64,000 nucleotides of DNA from Bradysia coprophila (GCF_014529535.1 NW_023503373.1:1426001-1490000), one strand, 5' to 3'; shown: positions 23,101-34,860, counted from the stretch's first letter. Made by a program: numbers and translations. Notes: generated from the sequence alone by a model not told the origin.

Positions 23101-25077
23101 ATTGAAATATCGCCGTATCAAAAACCGATCTGGGACATTCCGTTCCCAGCGATAACTATTTGCACGGAGACAAAATCTAAGGCATCTGAATTTAAATTCA
23201 GTGAAGTTTACGGAAGACTTTCGAATGGAAAACAACCATTTACGAATGTAACCCCTGAAGAGTATGAGTAGCACATTGACTGTTGCTGTTCAGAATTGAA
23301 AGAAAATTTTTATTCCTTTATCAGGCTAAATTCAATAAGGGCAATGGCTCAAGTATGTGATAGTCACTTGACAACAGGATATGAGTTCAACCAAAATACG
23401 ACAAGTGAAGACATTTTTCAGAATCTGGAAGATGTGAGTGAGAGATGAATCCTTACCTTTTATCTTCAGTTATCTTACAAAAACTATGTTCATGTAGGTA
23501 GCTCCGACAATGAGTGATGTGCTCTTCTTCTGTAAAAAACGCAACAATCCAACCAATTGCGATTCATACTTTAGTGAAGTTTGGACAGAGGATGGTAAAT
23601 GTTTCACCTACAACATTGTGAATTCAACGACTTTATATACAACCGCGTAAGCATCCATGTCTGAGCACCGTTTCTGCTGTAGAAATTTAAATAATTGGTT
23701 TTATAGAGTAACGAGTGATCTACCTCCGATAGCACATAACAATTCTGATGACCATTGGGACATCGAGACGGGATATAATGAAAAGGCAACAAACGATATT
23801 CTATCTTATCCGTACAGGGCTCATAGTGGTGGCAGCCGTGGGGCTTTTATAGTGCTTTTGAATTTAAATTCATCCGACTTTGATCACCTATGTCGTGGTC
23901 CCATTGTCGGATTTAAAGGTACGTAATGGGAAATACTGTTGATGCCAGGTCGTCGACTTCTGTTGCAATTTTCCTTTGTTACTCAAAATGTTTTTCAATC
24001 TCTACTTAAGTTACAATGCATCGGCCGGATGAAGTTCCATTTGTGTCGAAAGAATGGTTTCGGGTGCCCATGGATCAGGAGACATATGTTTCAATAACTC
24101 CGAAAGTTACATTAACAGCTGATTCAGTAAAGAGTTATAGTGTCAAAAGGTATACTAATCAAACTTACTCAATTTGTGATCGTTGACAGGTTCATAAAAC
24201 CTTCAAATCAGTTGCCTGCAAGAAGAATATCTTCTAGTAATTCTGTCCAATTTTTCAGCCGCCAATGCTATTTTGGTTATGAACGACAACTAAAATATTT
24301 CAAAACTTACACTCAACGAAACTGTGAAATGGAATGTGTGTCAGATTTTATCATAAAGAAATGTGGATGCACAAGATTCTCTATGCCAAGTAAACTATAT
24401 CGACAACAGCTTGAAAGAATTTTCTCACAATCTTTAACAATATCTAGGGACAAATTCAATTCCAATATGTGGAGCATCAATGATTCAGTGTTATCACAAA
24501 GCCGAAGACGAATTGCTAAGAAATAACATTCGAGACAGTCTAATCCGTTCCGAATCTGAAAATTCTAACTGTAACTGCTTACCAGTTTGCACTTCCATCA
24601 AATACGAAACAGAAATCTCACACTCAGACTTTGACTTCAAGAGCCTTTTCGTATCATATGGCACGTCGACCGACGAATTTAAAGAGTAAGTGTACGCGTT
24701 AGAACATATCGAATTCCATTACCTGTCCCGTGAAGTCTTAATGGACTGTTCTTAGAGCAACGTTCATTTGTTTCATCTACTTCTTGGTTTGAAGTTCTGT
24801 TGGTCACGGGAACGGGACAGGTCATGGATTGCTTCATATATTGATTGAATTGCGTCGAATCATTTGTTTTATTTTTAGTATCAAAATGGCGAGGATAACA
24901 TTCGCTTTCAAAGACAGCTATTTCAATCCGATGATCCGGAAGGAACTTTATAGTTTTACAGAAGCGATAGCTCTTTCTGGTGGCTTGATGGCATTATTTT
25001 TTGGCGCCAGTCTGTTGAGTTTATTGGAAATAATTTTCTATTTCACTTTGCGCTTATGGTCGGTACTTAAGAAATAA
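20128..25077 (+). CDS. Pickpocket-like DEG/ENaC sodium channel subunit, complete
   Basis: Plasma-membrane cation channel subunit, paralog of the gene at 4793-7551. Exons: 20128-20141, 22792-22837, 22906-23261, 23325-23433, 23498-23646, 23707-23918, 24011-24149, 24259-24389, 24448-24685, 24879-25077. All junctions are GT-AG and phases agree, giving 530 aa. The 14-nt first exon (ATGGTTTTTGCAGC, then GTAAGT) is inferred: it has a good start context and the right phase, and exon 2 lacks an in-frame ATG. Seen in order: His-Gly gating motif (STIHG, 39-40); TM1 about 54-76; PFPAITICTET; CRGP; RQCYFGYERQLKYFKTYTQR; CGCTRFSMP; PICGA; CNCLPVCTSI; TM2 with G-A-S filter at 507-509; short tail ending LKK. 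AATAAA overlaps the stop codon (25073-25078). Intron positions match the paralog from exon 3 on. No defect seen. Start exon confidence is about 0.5; the remainder is high. Confidence 0.92.
21330..21775. repeat. Direct repeat pair in intron 1 of the ppk-like gene
   Basis: About 70 bp at 21330-21396 recurs at 21709-21775: GGGCAATTTTTCGAATTTTC, then GGTTTCCGGCCCTCTGCAT, then CACATGT. The intervening 310 bp are not repeated. Probably two relics of one element. Confidence 0.7.
21779..21897. mobile_element. Palindromic element in intron 1
   Basis: ATGTGCACCTGTTTGGGGCG at the left is mirrored by CGTCCAAAACAGGTACACA at the right, continuing through GTTGATTTAAG and CTTAAAATCAAT. The centre carries AACCTCACTTCGTTCGGC. 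MITE-like, no coding. Confidence 0.65.
21920..22045. mobile_element. Palindromic element in intron 1, ends AGTATRWTACGTACC
   Basis: The left end AGTATAATACGTACCCGCGA pairs with the right end CGCAGGTACGTAACATACT; GAAAATTTGCTTACTCAC pairs with GTGAGAAAGCAAATGTTC. About 126 bp. A half copy lies at about 15498-15577, and the repeat at 16541-17545 shares its AACATACTATT edge. Confidence 0.7.
24715..24827. repeat. Inverted repeat within the last intron of the ppk-like gene
   Basis: CCATTACCTGTCCCGTGA (24716-24733) pairs imperfectly with TCACGGGAACGGGACAGGTCATGG (24803-24826). It lies wholly between the donor at 24686 and the acceptor at 24878. Probably a small MITE relic. Confidence 0.55.
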
Positions 25078-26236
25078 ATTTTACTCAAAGCGAGATACTG
25101 CTGCTGTGATCATACGCAGTTGCAGTTGGCTGAACGAATTTTTCTTTAATTTATAAAACCTATAAGGTGGTCACCACCTGGTGGTGATGGCGATTTCTAA
25201 GTGAGACCTCTTTTCATAACAATCAACTAATTGCTGCGGATTATAGTTGCTGATTCTAGATTTTGTAGACACGTATAGAGTCTTCATTTTTCAATCGACT
25301 TCCAGTTTAATACCATTATTGTATGTGCCCAAAATTCCGTCATCAGCAAATTCCTAATGCAAGTGCAGTGCACTTCACAGTAACTTTTCGTTGTTACATT
25401 GTATACTTGCCTTATCAGCACTACTGGTAATAAGTTCGGCATTCAAATTCTGTATATGGCCAACAAAGAAACATAAGCCGACACAAGTTGCTTCACGGTG
25501 GGGTTGATCAATTTTGTTATGAAAAGTTTCTATTGCAAGTGGCATTCGAATTCAAAATCTTTTGGGCGTAAGAAAAATCTACTTTTCTGCAACTAAGGTT
25601 GGTCGTAGCTTAGCTTTGATTTTGTTTTTCGCAAAGACTGACACCTGGTTGCGCACAGAATGGTCAAACAAATTTATTGTAAACAAATATTTTTAAATTT
25701 GTATGCATTGAGCGGTCAACCAATGGTAGTTAATAGCAGAAATTTTCAGCGAAATAATGAGGGATTCTTCTGAAAAACAGAAGGCCGAAATCGGACGCAT
25801 TTTCTATAGGAATTTGTTATACATGCTCAGTAAGGTATTAGACCCCAGAAGCCAAAACCACTTTCAAAAAAAAAAAAAACTTCGAAGCTTGTGTGGCCAG
25901 TGTGAGGTGATCAAAAACCCGAAAACTTGCACTTTTCTTAGAAAAATTTCTCCAGTTACACGAGCTGTACGGGTAGTGTGGGGTGTCATTAGAAAGGTAA
26001 TTGCATGTACTTCCGGAAAAAATAGGATATTATTGGGTTTAAAATTCATCCACACTGAGATATGTACAGTTGAAGTTGTCAACCGAAAAAAGACTGAAAA
26101 CTTACATTTTTCTTACGGAAATTTCTCGAGGTAATCGAAACGTACGTGGTCGTGTGGGGTGTCATTAGAAAGGTAATTGCATATACTTTCAGGGAAAGTA
26201 GAGCTTACGGAAGTTTGGATTTATCTGAGATTCAAT

Positions 26237-27669
26237 CAGGGGCGCCGACTTGTGTTTTGGTTGTTGGGTGCGAGATCTCTGTACAGTGATTTTCACGATA
26301 GCGAATCTAGCAACTTAATTTAATATCAAGAGAAAGTGCAAGACCTGGTTCTCAGTGATTTGTAAATCTAACAGAGAAATATGTATTCTCCCATCGTAGT
26401 AATAATATAGTCGAGAAATGTAAAGCTAAGAACAAACTATAACAAAAGGGCGCATGAGTGCGTACAGAGGTTTTCTTTTAAGAAATTGCCTGTCTAAACC
26501 GAACCGAAAACTCAAGTTTTCCAGCAGAACGTCATAAAATAAGGCTACATTCGTCCAAATAGATAGGGTTCGCCAAGAAAACTAAAATGAAGTGATCGTA
26601 TTGCAATCAAGATTGAGTCAATAATGTCTAAGTCGTACTTGTAGAACATACTTCTTCATGAAAATATTACGGAATAACTACATTCACTTACTTTTGTTCA
26701 AGCCTTCTTTTGACAATCTAGCTTCATTTTATATATTATTTTGGTGGAAAATTTGAGTTGAAATTTCCGGTTTTTCGTATAGCCATCTCTATTCTGGACA
26801 TGTATATCGACATTAGAGAAAAATTGCTCGTATGCATGTTTTCCAATTTTTATGCAACTGTCGTCTAATTGTCGGAGTGGTTCAGGTAAAGTAAAACTTG
26901 AATCGGAATCTCATTTACCTGATCTTAACAGGGTGGCTTCCGGTTAAAGAAAATGAAACTGACCTGAAAAAATCAGGTTGGCTCGAAAGTAGTTTCAGGT
27001 TGACTTCCATTTTGACAACAAGTCAAAAAGTTAACATTTCAGGTTTCAGCTTATACTTACAAGTCGTACTCGTACCCAATCCAGGTCGCCCTCGCCCTGA
27101 GCAAAAGTCCTGACATACTATTTCTTTTTCATGCTTGCTATGGGAACCGAAAGTAAATATGTCAATTTTGAGGGGCGAAAGTAAACATTTTTCTACTTTC
27201 GGTTCCCATACCAAGCATGAAAAACTCAATACGTCACATGGAAAAGTACTTTCGGACCTTTGTCCTTGTGACGTAAATGACTATTTCTACAAAAGTATTC
27301 TTCATAGCCTTTATCATATTCCTCGTATGATTTTATTTTTAAACATATCGTCTGTAATATAGATGACTATTTCTGCACGTTTCTTCTCGGTTCTACATTA
27401 GGAAAGTGCTGAAGTGGAACACCAAGCTAAGACAAAACTAATACAAAAACTACAATTCCAGACAACTCACACAGAAACGTTATTATTATTGCTTGTGAAG
27501 GTCCGAAAAATGTCTGAAGGCTTTTTTTGTTTCAATTCAGAAACAGTGGCAATAATGTTAGTTTATTTAATTAAGAAAAATATCAAATATCTGTTGGGTG
27601 CTACGCACCCAACGAATCTTGGTGTCGGGTGCTTGAGCACCCAACGCCACCTAGAAGTCGGCGCCCCTG
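26237..27669. mobile_element. Non-autonomous hAT-like element nested in the foldback element
   Basis: Terminal inverted repeats CAGGGGCGCCGACTT (start 26237, mirrored to 27669) lie inside a perfect 8-bp target duplication GATTCAAT (26229-26236 and 27670-27677), which is the hAT signature. Subterminal copies of GTTGGGTGC occur in both orientations (26266 and near 27595-27645). There is an internal hairpin at 27125-27224. Short open frames show no transposase motif, so mobility would need an enzyme from elsewhere. Confidence 0.9.
27125..27224. repeat. Strong hairpin inside the hAT-like element
   Basis: CATGCTTGCTATGGGAACCG at 27130 pairs with CGGTTCCCATACCAAGCATG ending at 27219, with arms of about 31 bp around an AT-rich loop holding GGGGCGAAAG. 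One bulged base on one side. Confidence 0.75.
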
Positions 27670-28485
27670 GATTCAATGTAAGCACTTAAACATTTCAACT
27701 TTTCATAAATCGTCGTAGATGCTTCCAAACCCTAATAAGACCCTATTTTCCCCGGAAGTACATGCAATTGACTGCTAGGAATTTCGCGCCACGACATTCA
27801 CAATAATTTACAAAATGACACATTTTGTATAAGGGAAATGCCACTTTGCGAAATTCCTCAACACCAGGTTTTCAGTCTTTTTTCGGTTGAAAACGTCAAC
27901 TGTGCATATTTCAGTGTGGATGAATTTTGAACTCAATAAGACCCCGGAAGTACATGCATTTACCCTTCTAATAACACCCCGCACGACGTACAGCTCAGGT
28001 AAATGAAGAAATTTTTGTGAGAAAAGTGAAAGGTTTTGGTTTTTGATCACCTCACACTAGCCACACAAGCTTCGAAGAATTTTTTTGAAGTTGGTTTTGG
28101 CTTCTGGGGTCTAATATCTTACTAGGCACATATAAAAATTCCAATAGAAAATGCGTCCGATTTCGGTCTTCTGTTTTTCAGAAGAATCCCGCTAATGTAG
28201 CATATTCATTTATGACTTCAAATAATGAATTTTCCATGTTCACAAACTTTGCATAAAAAAGCTGTTCAGCTCCACCGTGGCTTGATATGTCACATTACAT
28301 TTTCTAAAAAAAATCAATTCAAATAAATCTTAAATTAACTTTGATAACACCTCGACGAGTTCGTTAACATCTCTGTTTGTGTGTATTCCTAAAGTATATA
28401 TGACAAGCAATCGACCGTACTCATTATAATTTGAGCAAAATATTATTTTCACAAATATTTACTTAATTATATTAATCTGCGTCTC

Positions 28486-28491
28486 TTTATT
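28486..28491 (-). other. Polyadenylation signal for the SMYD4-like gene
   Basis: AATAAA on the minus strand, about 47 bp beyond the stop codon at 28538. Confidence 0.5.
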
Positions 28492-28537
28492 ACACAAAAT
28501 CAATTAACATTAAATCAGAATTAAAACAAGCCCCCTA

Positions 28538-31500
28538 TCAATCATAACTGTAGAGCATGAACAACAATGCTCGTTTGTATAAATCCTGGGCGACTTGAAA
28601 TAACGAAAATACCGACGAGAAATGTTGACTAAAAAATTGTAATGAATCTTTCAATATACGAATCGCCTGTATATAATCACCCGATTGCAATAAATCGTCT
28701 GCGTCATAAAGTTTGGATTGATAAGTTTCCAATTGAAAGGCGAAATTCATTGAAGCTTTTTCGCAAGCTTTGCAAGTTTTACATGGTTTTTTCTGACATT
28801 CAATGCAATATATTACCGGCAGCTTGTAGGTCACATGTGACTCTAAACACCAATTGGAGGTGCAAGCCTGACATTGGCAAATGAAGTGATATCTATCGAG
28901 CAGAAACATTCGACGGTCCTTTGTAATTTGTGATGTAAACTGCGGTTTATATGTGATGAAAATTTCATCACCAGCGTTCAGAGACCGAACAGACACCAGA
29001 GACGTGTGCTGAAATTCGTCTTTTTTAGCTATAACTGCATTTGGATCACACGAATGATTTGCGAGCGATATCAGACAAAAAACACCCTGCCCATACGAAA
29101 TTGATTTACAATTTTTCAGATTCTTGACCGTTAGGTCTTGCCGTTCGCATTGTAATTCTGAGATGGAAACGGCATTGCATGGTATATTTTCTATGTGTCT
29201 CAGTAACAACGATCCCACAAACTCTTCAAATTCTTCTTGTGAACACTCTGCTGAATAATGATCCTTCAACGAGTCGAAAAACGTTGACGTGTCACGAAGC
29301 AAGTATGTTAGAACGATGGCACGAAACCCATTCGAAACGCTGTCTTTCAATGGTGTCGATTGTGTATGCGAAATTAAATGGTACACGGGCAAATAACTTT
29401 CTGATTCGTATACACCTTCATCATTGAAGCCTAACACAGTATCCTTGTTTGTATTAAAATAAGCATCAGGAGCTGCATAATTTTCATTTACGTCCTTATA
29501 CCATGATTTTCTCCTTCTCTGGAACAAACTGAACAGTAGTTGTGGTCCAGCTTTTATAAGGATTCTGATAGCAATTAGATCCTTCAATCCGCTTTCATGA
29601 CAATGAAGGTATGGTATCATTTTGTGTTCCATATAGTGGACATTTTTATGACCATCTCGGCATGTGTCGTTACAGTAAATTGCCTGCGAAGAATTATCGA
29701 AACATTTAGTAGATAGAGACTCAGGATTTTAAATTGTTTTAACTGAAACAAACGAAATGTCTATTATATACAAACACAAAACTCAAGGTCACTACCTGCT
29801 ACAAACAAACAAAATCATTTCATCCTGTGCTCCAGTAATTGTCGGCTGTTACTGTTTCTATTTATTATACAATCACCACACGGCTAGCAATTCTAAATAA
29901 AAAGGGTGCTTTACGGAAAATACTAAATGACTGATCGAAAAAAAGGACTCCATGAGGTAAAATCACAGGACACAATAACTTACAAATGTGCACAGGTTGC
30001 AGGGTACTCCAGCAAGAATCTTTTTCGAACAAAGATGACAATGAGTCGTCTCCCAGGTTAAGTAGTTAGCAAAAACGTAAGTATATGGCTTCTCGAAAAC
30101 TAGAACGGTCCCTGCGAAATAGACCAATGTGTTTCTTAATTGGTTATGTCTTCTAGTTCTTCAGAAACCTCCATTTATAGTCCGTGTATAGGAAACTTTT
30201 TGTTCCAAGGACCTCAAACTTCGACAGATGGGACGACAAGTCCACTACTCACATATCGGTAAGACAAGCAACTAAAGATATTAGTGGCGCGAGGGTGACA
30301 CCTACTAAATTTTTGAGTGAATATATTCTACAAATTGAATGAGCAAGTTATTCAGATTATGTCGGACATAACCATACCCTGGCCAAACCGTGAATGCGGG
30401 TGATTCCTAAAGAGCGTTTTAGATTTCTGTGTCTTTTAGAAATGAGGTATATGTAGGCCCGATTTTTTAGCCAGTGCTGCCCTGGACATAACCTTCTTTA
30501 ATATACTATGGTCCGCAATGATGAAATGAAACTGAAGTCTGCAAAAGGTTTCGTGAAATTTAATTGGACTGACAGACGGCAGTCATTTGGCCAGTATTAT
30601 TATCGAGTCTATTACTTCCATCGATCAAAGTATTTTTAATCTGTTGATTTCAAATGTTGTACTTCGTTTTTTTTTAACATGCATTTTACTGTATAAAGGA
30701 TCATATTACACAGAGCTTTTCATTATTTTTGTCGTCGTTATCGATAACAGATGGATAGCAGATGGACAGGTTAAAGAGCGGTTAAACATAGTATGCCCAT
30801 GTAGCCAGTACGGGCCTGGTACTAAAAAATCGTCAGCATAAACTAATAACGAAGTTTGGATTTAAGTTTGATTTTTTCTCTATACTGTCGCGTCGGTTTC
30901 TGTAATCAATTCGTCGAATTTCATTCTTACCTGCCGCAATGTTTCTGTTTACTACCAATCGTCTTCCTCTTTCTTTTGTGTAATTTATAGTAACAAACTC
31001 TTCTGCATTGGTAACAAACGGATTTGGTGTTTTTAGCCTAAGCACATTTTCGTCGCAATACTTTTTTCCAATAGAATTCTTTTCACTTTTGAGTCGTGTG
31101 TTGTCATTTCTGATTATAAGGTCGTTACACTTTTTCTGTCGGTCCAAAAGTTTATTTTTTAGTGATTCTGGATACGGACAAGCTAAAGCTAGTTTTATAT
31201 CTTGAAGGGCCGAATGGTGTTCTTTCATTTGAACAAACAGTGCCGATCTATTTCCATACGCCAGTCCAAGTTCTTCACTGTTCATCGGTGCAAACATTAT
31301 TGCTAAGGTGTATCCACGTAAGGCTTCATTGTATCTTCCGTTTTTGTACGCTAAATTTGCTCTCTCACGCAATCTCAAAGAAGAATCGATCGATTTAGAA
31401 AATCCTGAAAAACGGTACGAAGATATGTGTTATCTAATTTTGAATTGTCTCAAATTGTAATGAATGTAAGAAAGAACACATCACTTACGTTCAAAATAAA

Positions 31501-31765
31501 CTTGTGGCAACGATATCCATTGGAACAATTTCTTAATAATTTGAATTCGCTCCAGTTCATCTTTACACGAATTAATATCACTTTCAATTCCGTTAATATT
31601 ACTCTCTAAATTTTGTAAAAACTCTGCTCTCAAATCGTTCACATGCTTATCATCTTTTAAAAATTTTCCATTCCACACACAGTCAACTTCCTCTTGAATG
31701 TTGGACATATTTTGATCGAAAACCGCAAGTGGAAGCACTTCTATCTTAAATGTGACTTGCGACAA
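28538..31765 (-). CDS. Smyd4-like: SMYD4-like SET and MYND domain protein
   Basis: Putative protein-lysine methyltransferase with TPR repeats, acting in nucleus and cytoplasm; the substrate is not deducible. Exons 31489-31765, 30931-31404, 29984-30111 and 28538-29683 join in frame through GT-AG introns to 674 aa, the usual length for insect SMYD4-type proteins. Order: N-terminal helical region with a Trp-containing FQWISLPQ (about 80-90); TPR-like repeats about 95-190 (ANLAYKNGRYNEALRGYTLA); start of a split SET domain (GRRLVVNRNIAAGTVLVFEKP); MYND zinc finger about 275-313 (CHLC, CNLC, YCNDTC); second SET half with NHSCDPN (502-508) and GDEIFITY (531-538); post-SET CQCQAC (562-567); a second Cys cluster about 586-600. 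The last MYND ligand, normally Cys, is His (YMEH). A dispersed repeat sits in intron 2. The start is the first Met of the upstream open exon; an earlier non-coding exon cannot be excluded. Confidence 0.92.
30597..30756 (-). repeat. Dispersed ATCTGTTATCGAC-family repeat, copy 2
   Basis: Read on the minus strand this is collinear with the plus-strand copy at 54547-54720 over about 165 bp, sharing ATCTGTTATCGATA, CGACGACAAAAA, CATGTTAAAAAAA, GAAGTACAA and GATCGATGGAAGTAATAG. It lies in intron 2 of the SMYD4-like gene. Confidence 0.85.
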
Positions 31766-32406
31766 TTTTCTATTATCTCACAACTAATCTGACCGAAAAA
31801 AAGAAGAAGTTTTAATTCCACACACATGAGTGATTGAATGAATTTGATTGAACTAAAAATGAATGATTATACAAAACGGAAATATCACGAGCAAGTTATT
31901 TTAGGATAAAAATATTGTTCCTACTATTATTCACATTCGCACAATACGCACCGAAAGATTGACTACAATCGTATCATCTCGACAAACAATTTGTATGAAC
32001 TGTGTGTAATTTATTTTAAATCTTTTGAAAGTTTTTTTTTTCATTTAGTGATGTATGAGCATGATGTTGAACAACGCGTCTTGATTTATCTTGAGAGCTG
32101 CGATGTGTCTGTGTATCTTATGTGCAAATGACGGTGTTGTTCTTTATTTTAACTTATTTTAAACTAATATTTCCACAACAACCAATGTCGCTCTACTCTA
32201 CATTCTTGAATGTCCGAAACATTTATTTTAAATTTTAGTTTATGACGTACAGTTACGACTCGTAACTTATGAGTAGTTGTGTATGTGATCAGATTCAGTG
32301 GTATATAGAATTCATGTTTTGAAGACTATAGGAAGACTTTCTTCTATAAACTACCATGTTAACTATCTATCGACGGTAATGACTGAAAAAATAACTGAAA
32401 TATTTT
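31766..32406. other. Upstream region of the SMYD4-like gene
   Basis: AT-rich, no coding signal. It should contain the gene's promoter; no clear core element was chosen. Confidence 0.35.
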
Positions 32407-32945
32407 GGTCATTCTATGCCTCCAGTATTCAATTTTGCCATTCTCCATACATTTTGGTCAGGTTTATGACTCCAGAACTCATTTCTGCCTTTTTTCATAT
32501 ATTTTGATTTGTTAGTTTAGAGACCTCACCAACAGCTTTTTACAGTCAATAACAAGTGCAGTCTGGAGCACCGGATTAACGTGACTTTCGAACCACGCAT
32601 CGAAGTATGCACATACTCTGTTAGGAAAGTTAAGTGCTAAATTGATATCTCGCCTAAATGTGTCCAGCCTACACTATGCACATAAATTCATCAGTGTGTA
32701 ACATCGTTACAGCCTCCAGACACACTGCAACTACCCAATTATGAAGCTTGCGTGAGCTTAAGGACGTTACCAATGCGATATATTCGCTAGAAAAATTCCA
32801 TGTAGAATTGTCTGACAAGGGATTCGAACCCGGACCATTTTAGTACGTAACCACTAAGCTATCCAATCCGTAATATCAGGTTATGACTATATAACTCATT
32901 TCTGTCATTCTCCATATATTTTTGTCAAATTATGACCACCTTTTA
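32407..32945. repeat. Roughly 60-bp repeat interrupted by a SINE-like insertion
   Basis: Units containing TTGCCATTCTCCATACATTT, GGTCAGGTTTATGACTCCAG and CTCATTTCTGCC occur at about 32407-32511, and a related unit (AGGTTATGACTATATAACTC, then CATTTCTGTCATTCTCCATA) at 32876-32945. The 360 bp between them include the tRNA-like SINE. Confidence 0.6.
32512..32875 (-). mobile_element. tRNA-derived SINE (minus strand)
   Basis: The minus strand has A box TAGCTTAGTGGTTA (32848-32861) and a perfect B box GGTTCGAATCC (32820-32830), with about 17 bp between. The head starts near 32875 and an unrelated body follows toward 32512. The flanking stems do not form a tRNA cloverleaf, which fits a SINE and not a tRNA gene. 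The left border is approximate. Confidence 0.65.
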
Positions 32946-34683
32946 CTTTAAAATCAACACCGTCTATTAATTGCAATTGAATAAGGCGAAAAATTGTTTC
33001 GAAGCGTAAAAAGTATGGAAAAAGAATGATTTTTGATATTTTAATCAATTTGCAGACCACCCTATTTTTTTTTCTTAAAAGTGGCGTGTGTAAATTTGAA
33101 TACTCTGGAGAATTACCGATCAAACAATATTTTTACTTTCAATTCTCATTTATCATTAAGCCAAATTGGTAGAAAAACATGGGTTTTACACTTGGACCGA
33201 ACTTGTAGATCACCCTGTATTTTCTTCAAAGATGAATATTATGTTGAATTTGATAAATAAAAAATACTTTATTTTCTAAACTTTTGATAAACATGGTGAA
33301 AATGGTGAGAAACCAACATCTTGAGAAGGGCGTAAATTCACTACTCTCACCTCAGTAATCTTTCAGCTAGAGAGTAGAGACGATTACCTATACCAGAATC
33401 CGCGTAAACATGCAAGCATTACTCGTTCCTACGGGTTTCTTGAACATCGAGTGGACTATATTGCGGCCTCTCCATAATTTAATGAATAAGCTCTGTCCTC
33501 CGGTGCGTAAACTTGATAGCTTTTTCTTGGTTCACTGATACTTTTGTATTGAGTCAACAGATGTCGGTATGTGAATGAAAATTTATTATAAATAAATCCA
33601 AAACTCGATGAATGAATCTGAATAGGTGCGTGTGTAATGCATTTGAATGAAATGGAATAGTGTTTGTGATCTCGCGAAAATTAGTAAATTGAATTACTTT
33701 GATTGAACTGTAATTCATCTATCAACAACGTAGTTTTTGATGTCACTTTACGTTCAATGCGGTTGGTATTGTTCCTTTTTTATGATTATACTCGCCCGGT
33801 TGGATTCCTCAATATTAATATTTTAGTCGATTTATAAAAAAATTGCCGGGTTATCAGTACCATGTTGAGTCTCACAAATAAGAAACATTAAAGATTACGG
33901 TAATTTACACCTTACATGACTTGACATGTTATTGTTCTCATTGTTGTTATTACAAAAAAAAACTTGGTCCTAAAAAAATTCCACTAAGAAGTTGCTTGTA
34001 AATTATTGGATTGATCACTACACTCGGAAAAGAGTGAATCATTCATATCCTGTTGCAATCCGATCAAAGAATGCAATTTAAATACGATGAACTTGACTTA
34101 GCTTCGTTACAAAGAAAACGATTTCACCGTCTATGTATACGTATACATACTTAACTTAACCAGTTCTTTAAAAAAAATAAAATAAAATTGCAATAACAAA
34201 ACCCACATCGTAGAATTTATGATATCATATTGCATATTATTCGATGTTGACAACGATGGAAAACAACCCACATGTGGCGTAAACGCATTTTTTTGCTGGT
34301 AGAACATAAAAACAAGAACAAGAGACGAAACAAAATCATAAACAAAATTCTTGAAATTCTCTTTTGTTTCAAAACAGAAATAAGACGCTGACCATACTTT
34401 CAGTTTGACGAAGAAGAAGAAAAAACCGCCATCACACTGAGATGGTTGTTTCGGAGATGTTAACAAAATTTGAAATGTTACATGGGCACAAGTGTATGTG
34501 GCCTGTGTATATAGATTTTGTGCGTATAACAAAAACAGGACATATCGAATAACAGAAGAGAAGAAGAAAAAATTCGAAGGACGAAATCACGACATAGAGA
34601 GAGGTAAGAGACCAAAAACGAGGATGTTGCGCAATATAAGTAAAAAAATTGGTTTGTTTATGTTTTTATAAAAAAAATCGTTT
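32946..34683. other. Intergenic, nothing recognised
   Basis: AT-rich spacer between the SMYD4-like gene and the 3' end of the E(spl)-type gene. A 133-codon minus frame at 34131-34532 is low-complexity and unsupported. Confidence 0.5.
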
Positions 34684-34689
34684 TTTATT
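34684..34689 (-). other. Candidate polyadenylation signal of the E(spl)-type gene
   Basis: AATAAA on the minus strand, about 650 bp beyond the stop codon. If used, the 3' UTR includes both K-boxes and the Brd-box listed below. Nearer AATAAA-like variants exist in this AT-rich stretch, so the choice is tentative. Confidence 0.3.
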
Positions 34690-34729
34690 TTCGTTTAAAC
34701 AAAAAACATAAAAAATATTCTTCATCTTG

Positions 34730-34737
34730 TATCACAG
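34730..34737 (-). promoter_or_regulatory. K-box in the 3' UTR of the E(spl)-type gene
   Basis: CTGTGATA on the minus strand, a full match to the K-box (cUGUGAUa), a microRNA-dependent negative element known from E(spl)-complex transcripts. Confidence 0.5.
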
Positions 34738-34833
34738 ACAATATAATTCTTGTAATACCATAAGCTAATCATTGCAAATTGCTTTACATTTTCGTTCTAT
34801 CATTTTATAAAACCACGGAATTATACGACAAAT

Positions 34834-34839
34834 ATCACA
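34834..34839 (-). promoter_or_regulatory. Second K-box core in the 3' UTR
   Basis: TGTGAT on the minus strand followed by A, preceded by A and not C. A six-base core is weak alone; it counts only together with its neighbours. Confidence 0.35.
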
Positions 34840-34860
34840 TCCTAATCTTAAACAACTAAT

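Larger units (their letters stand above)
25494..28279. mobile_element. Foldback element of the CACGGTGG family, split by a hAT-like insertion
   Basis: The left end CACGGTGGGGTTGATCAA (25494) pairs with the right end CTGTTCAGCTCCACCGTG (to 28279), flanked by GCTT on both sides. Arms continue inside: GATTCTTCTGAAAAACAGAA (25761-25780) pairs with TTCTGTTTTTCAGAAGAATC near 28168-28187, and CGAAGCTTGTGTGGC with GCCACACAAGCTTCG. The left arm holds an internal direct repeat (GTGGGGTGTCATTAGAAAGG at 25978 and 26154). Without the nested element it measures about 1.34 kb, close to the 1.2-kb relative at 8390-9605. No transposase is seen. Confidence 0.85.
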
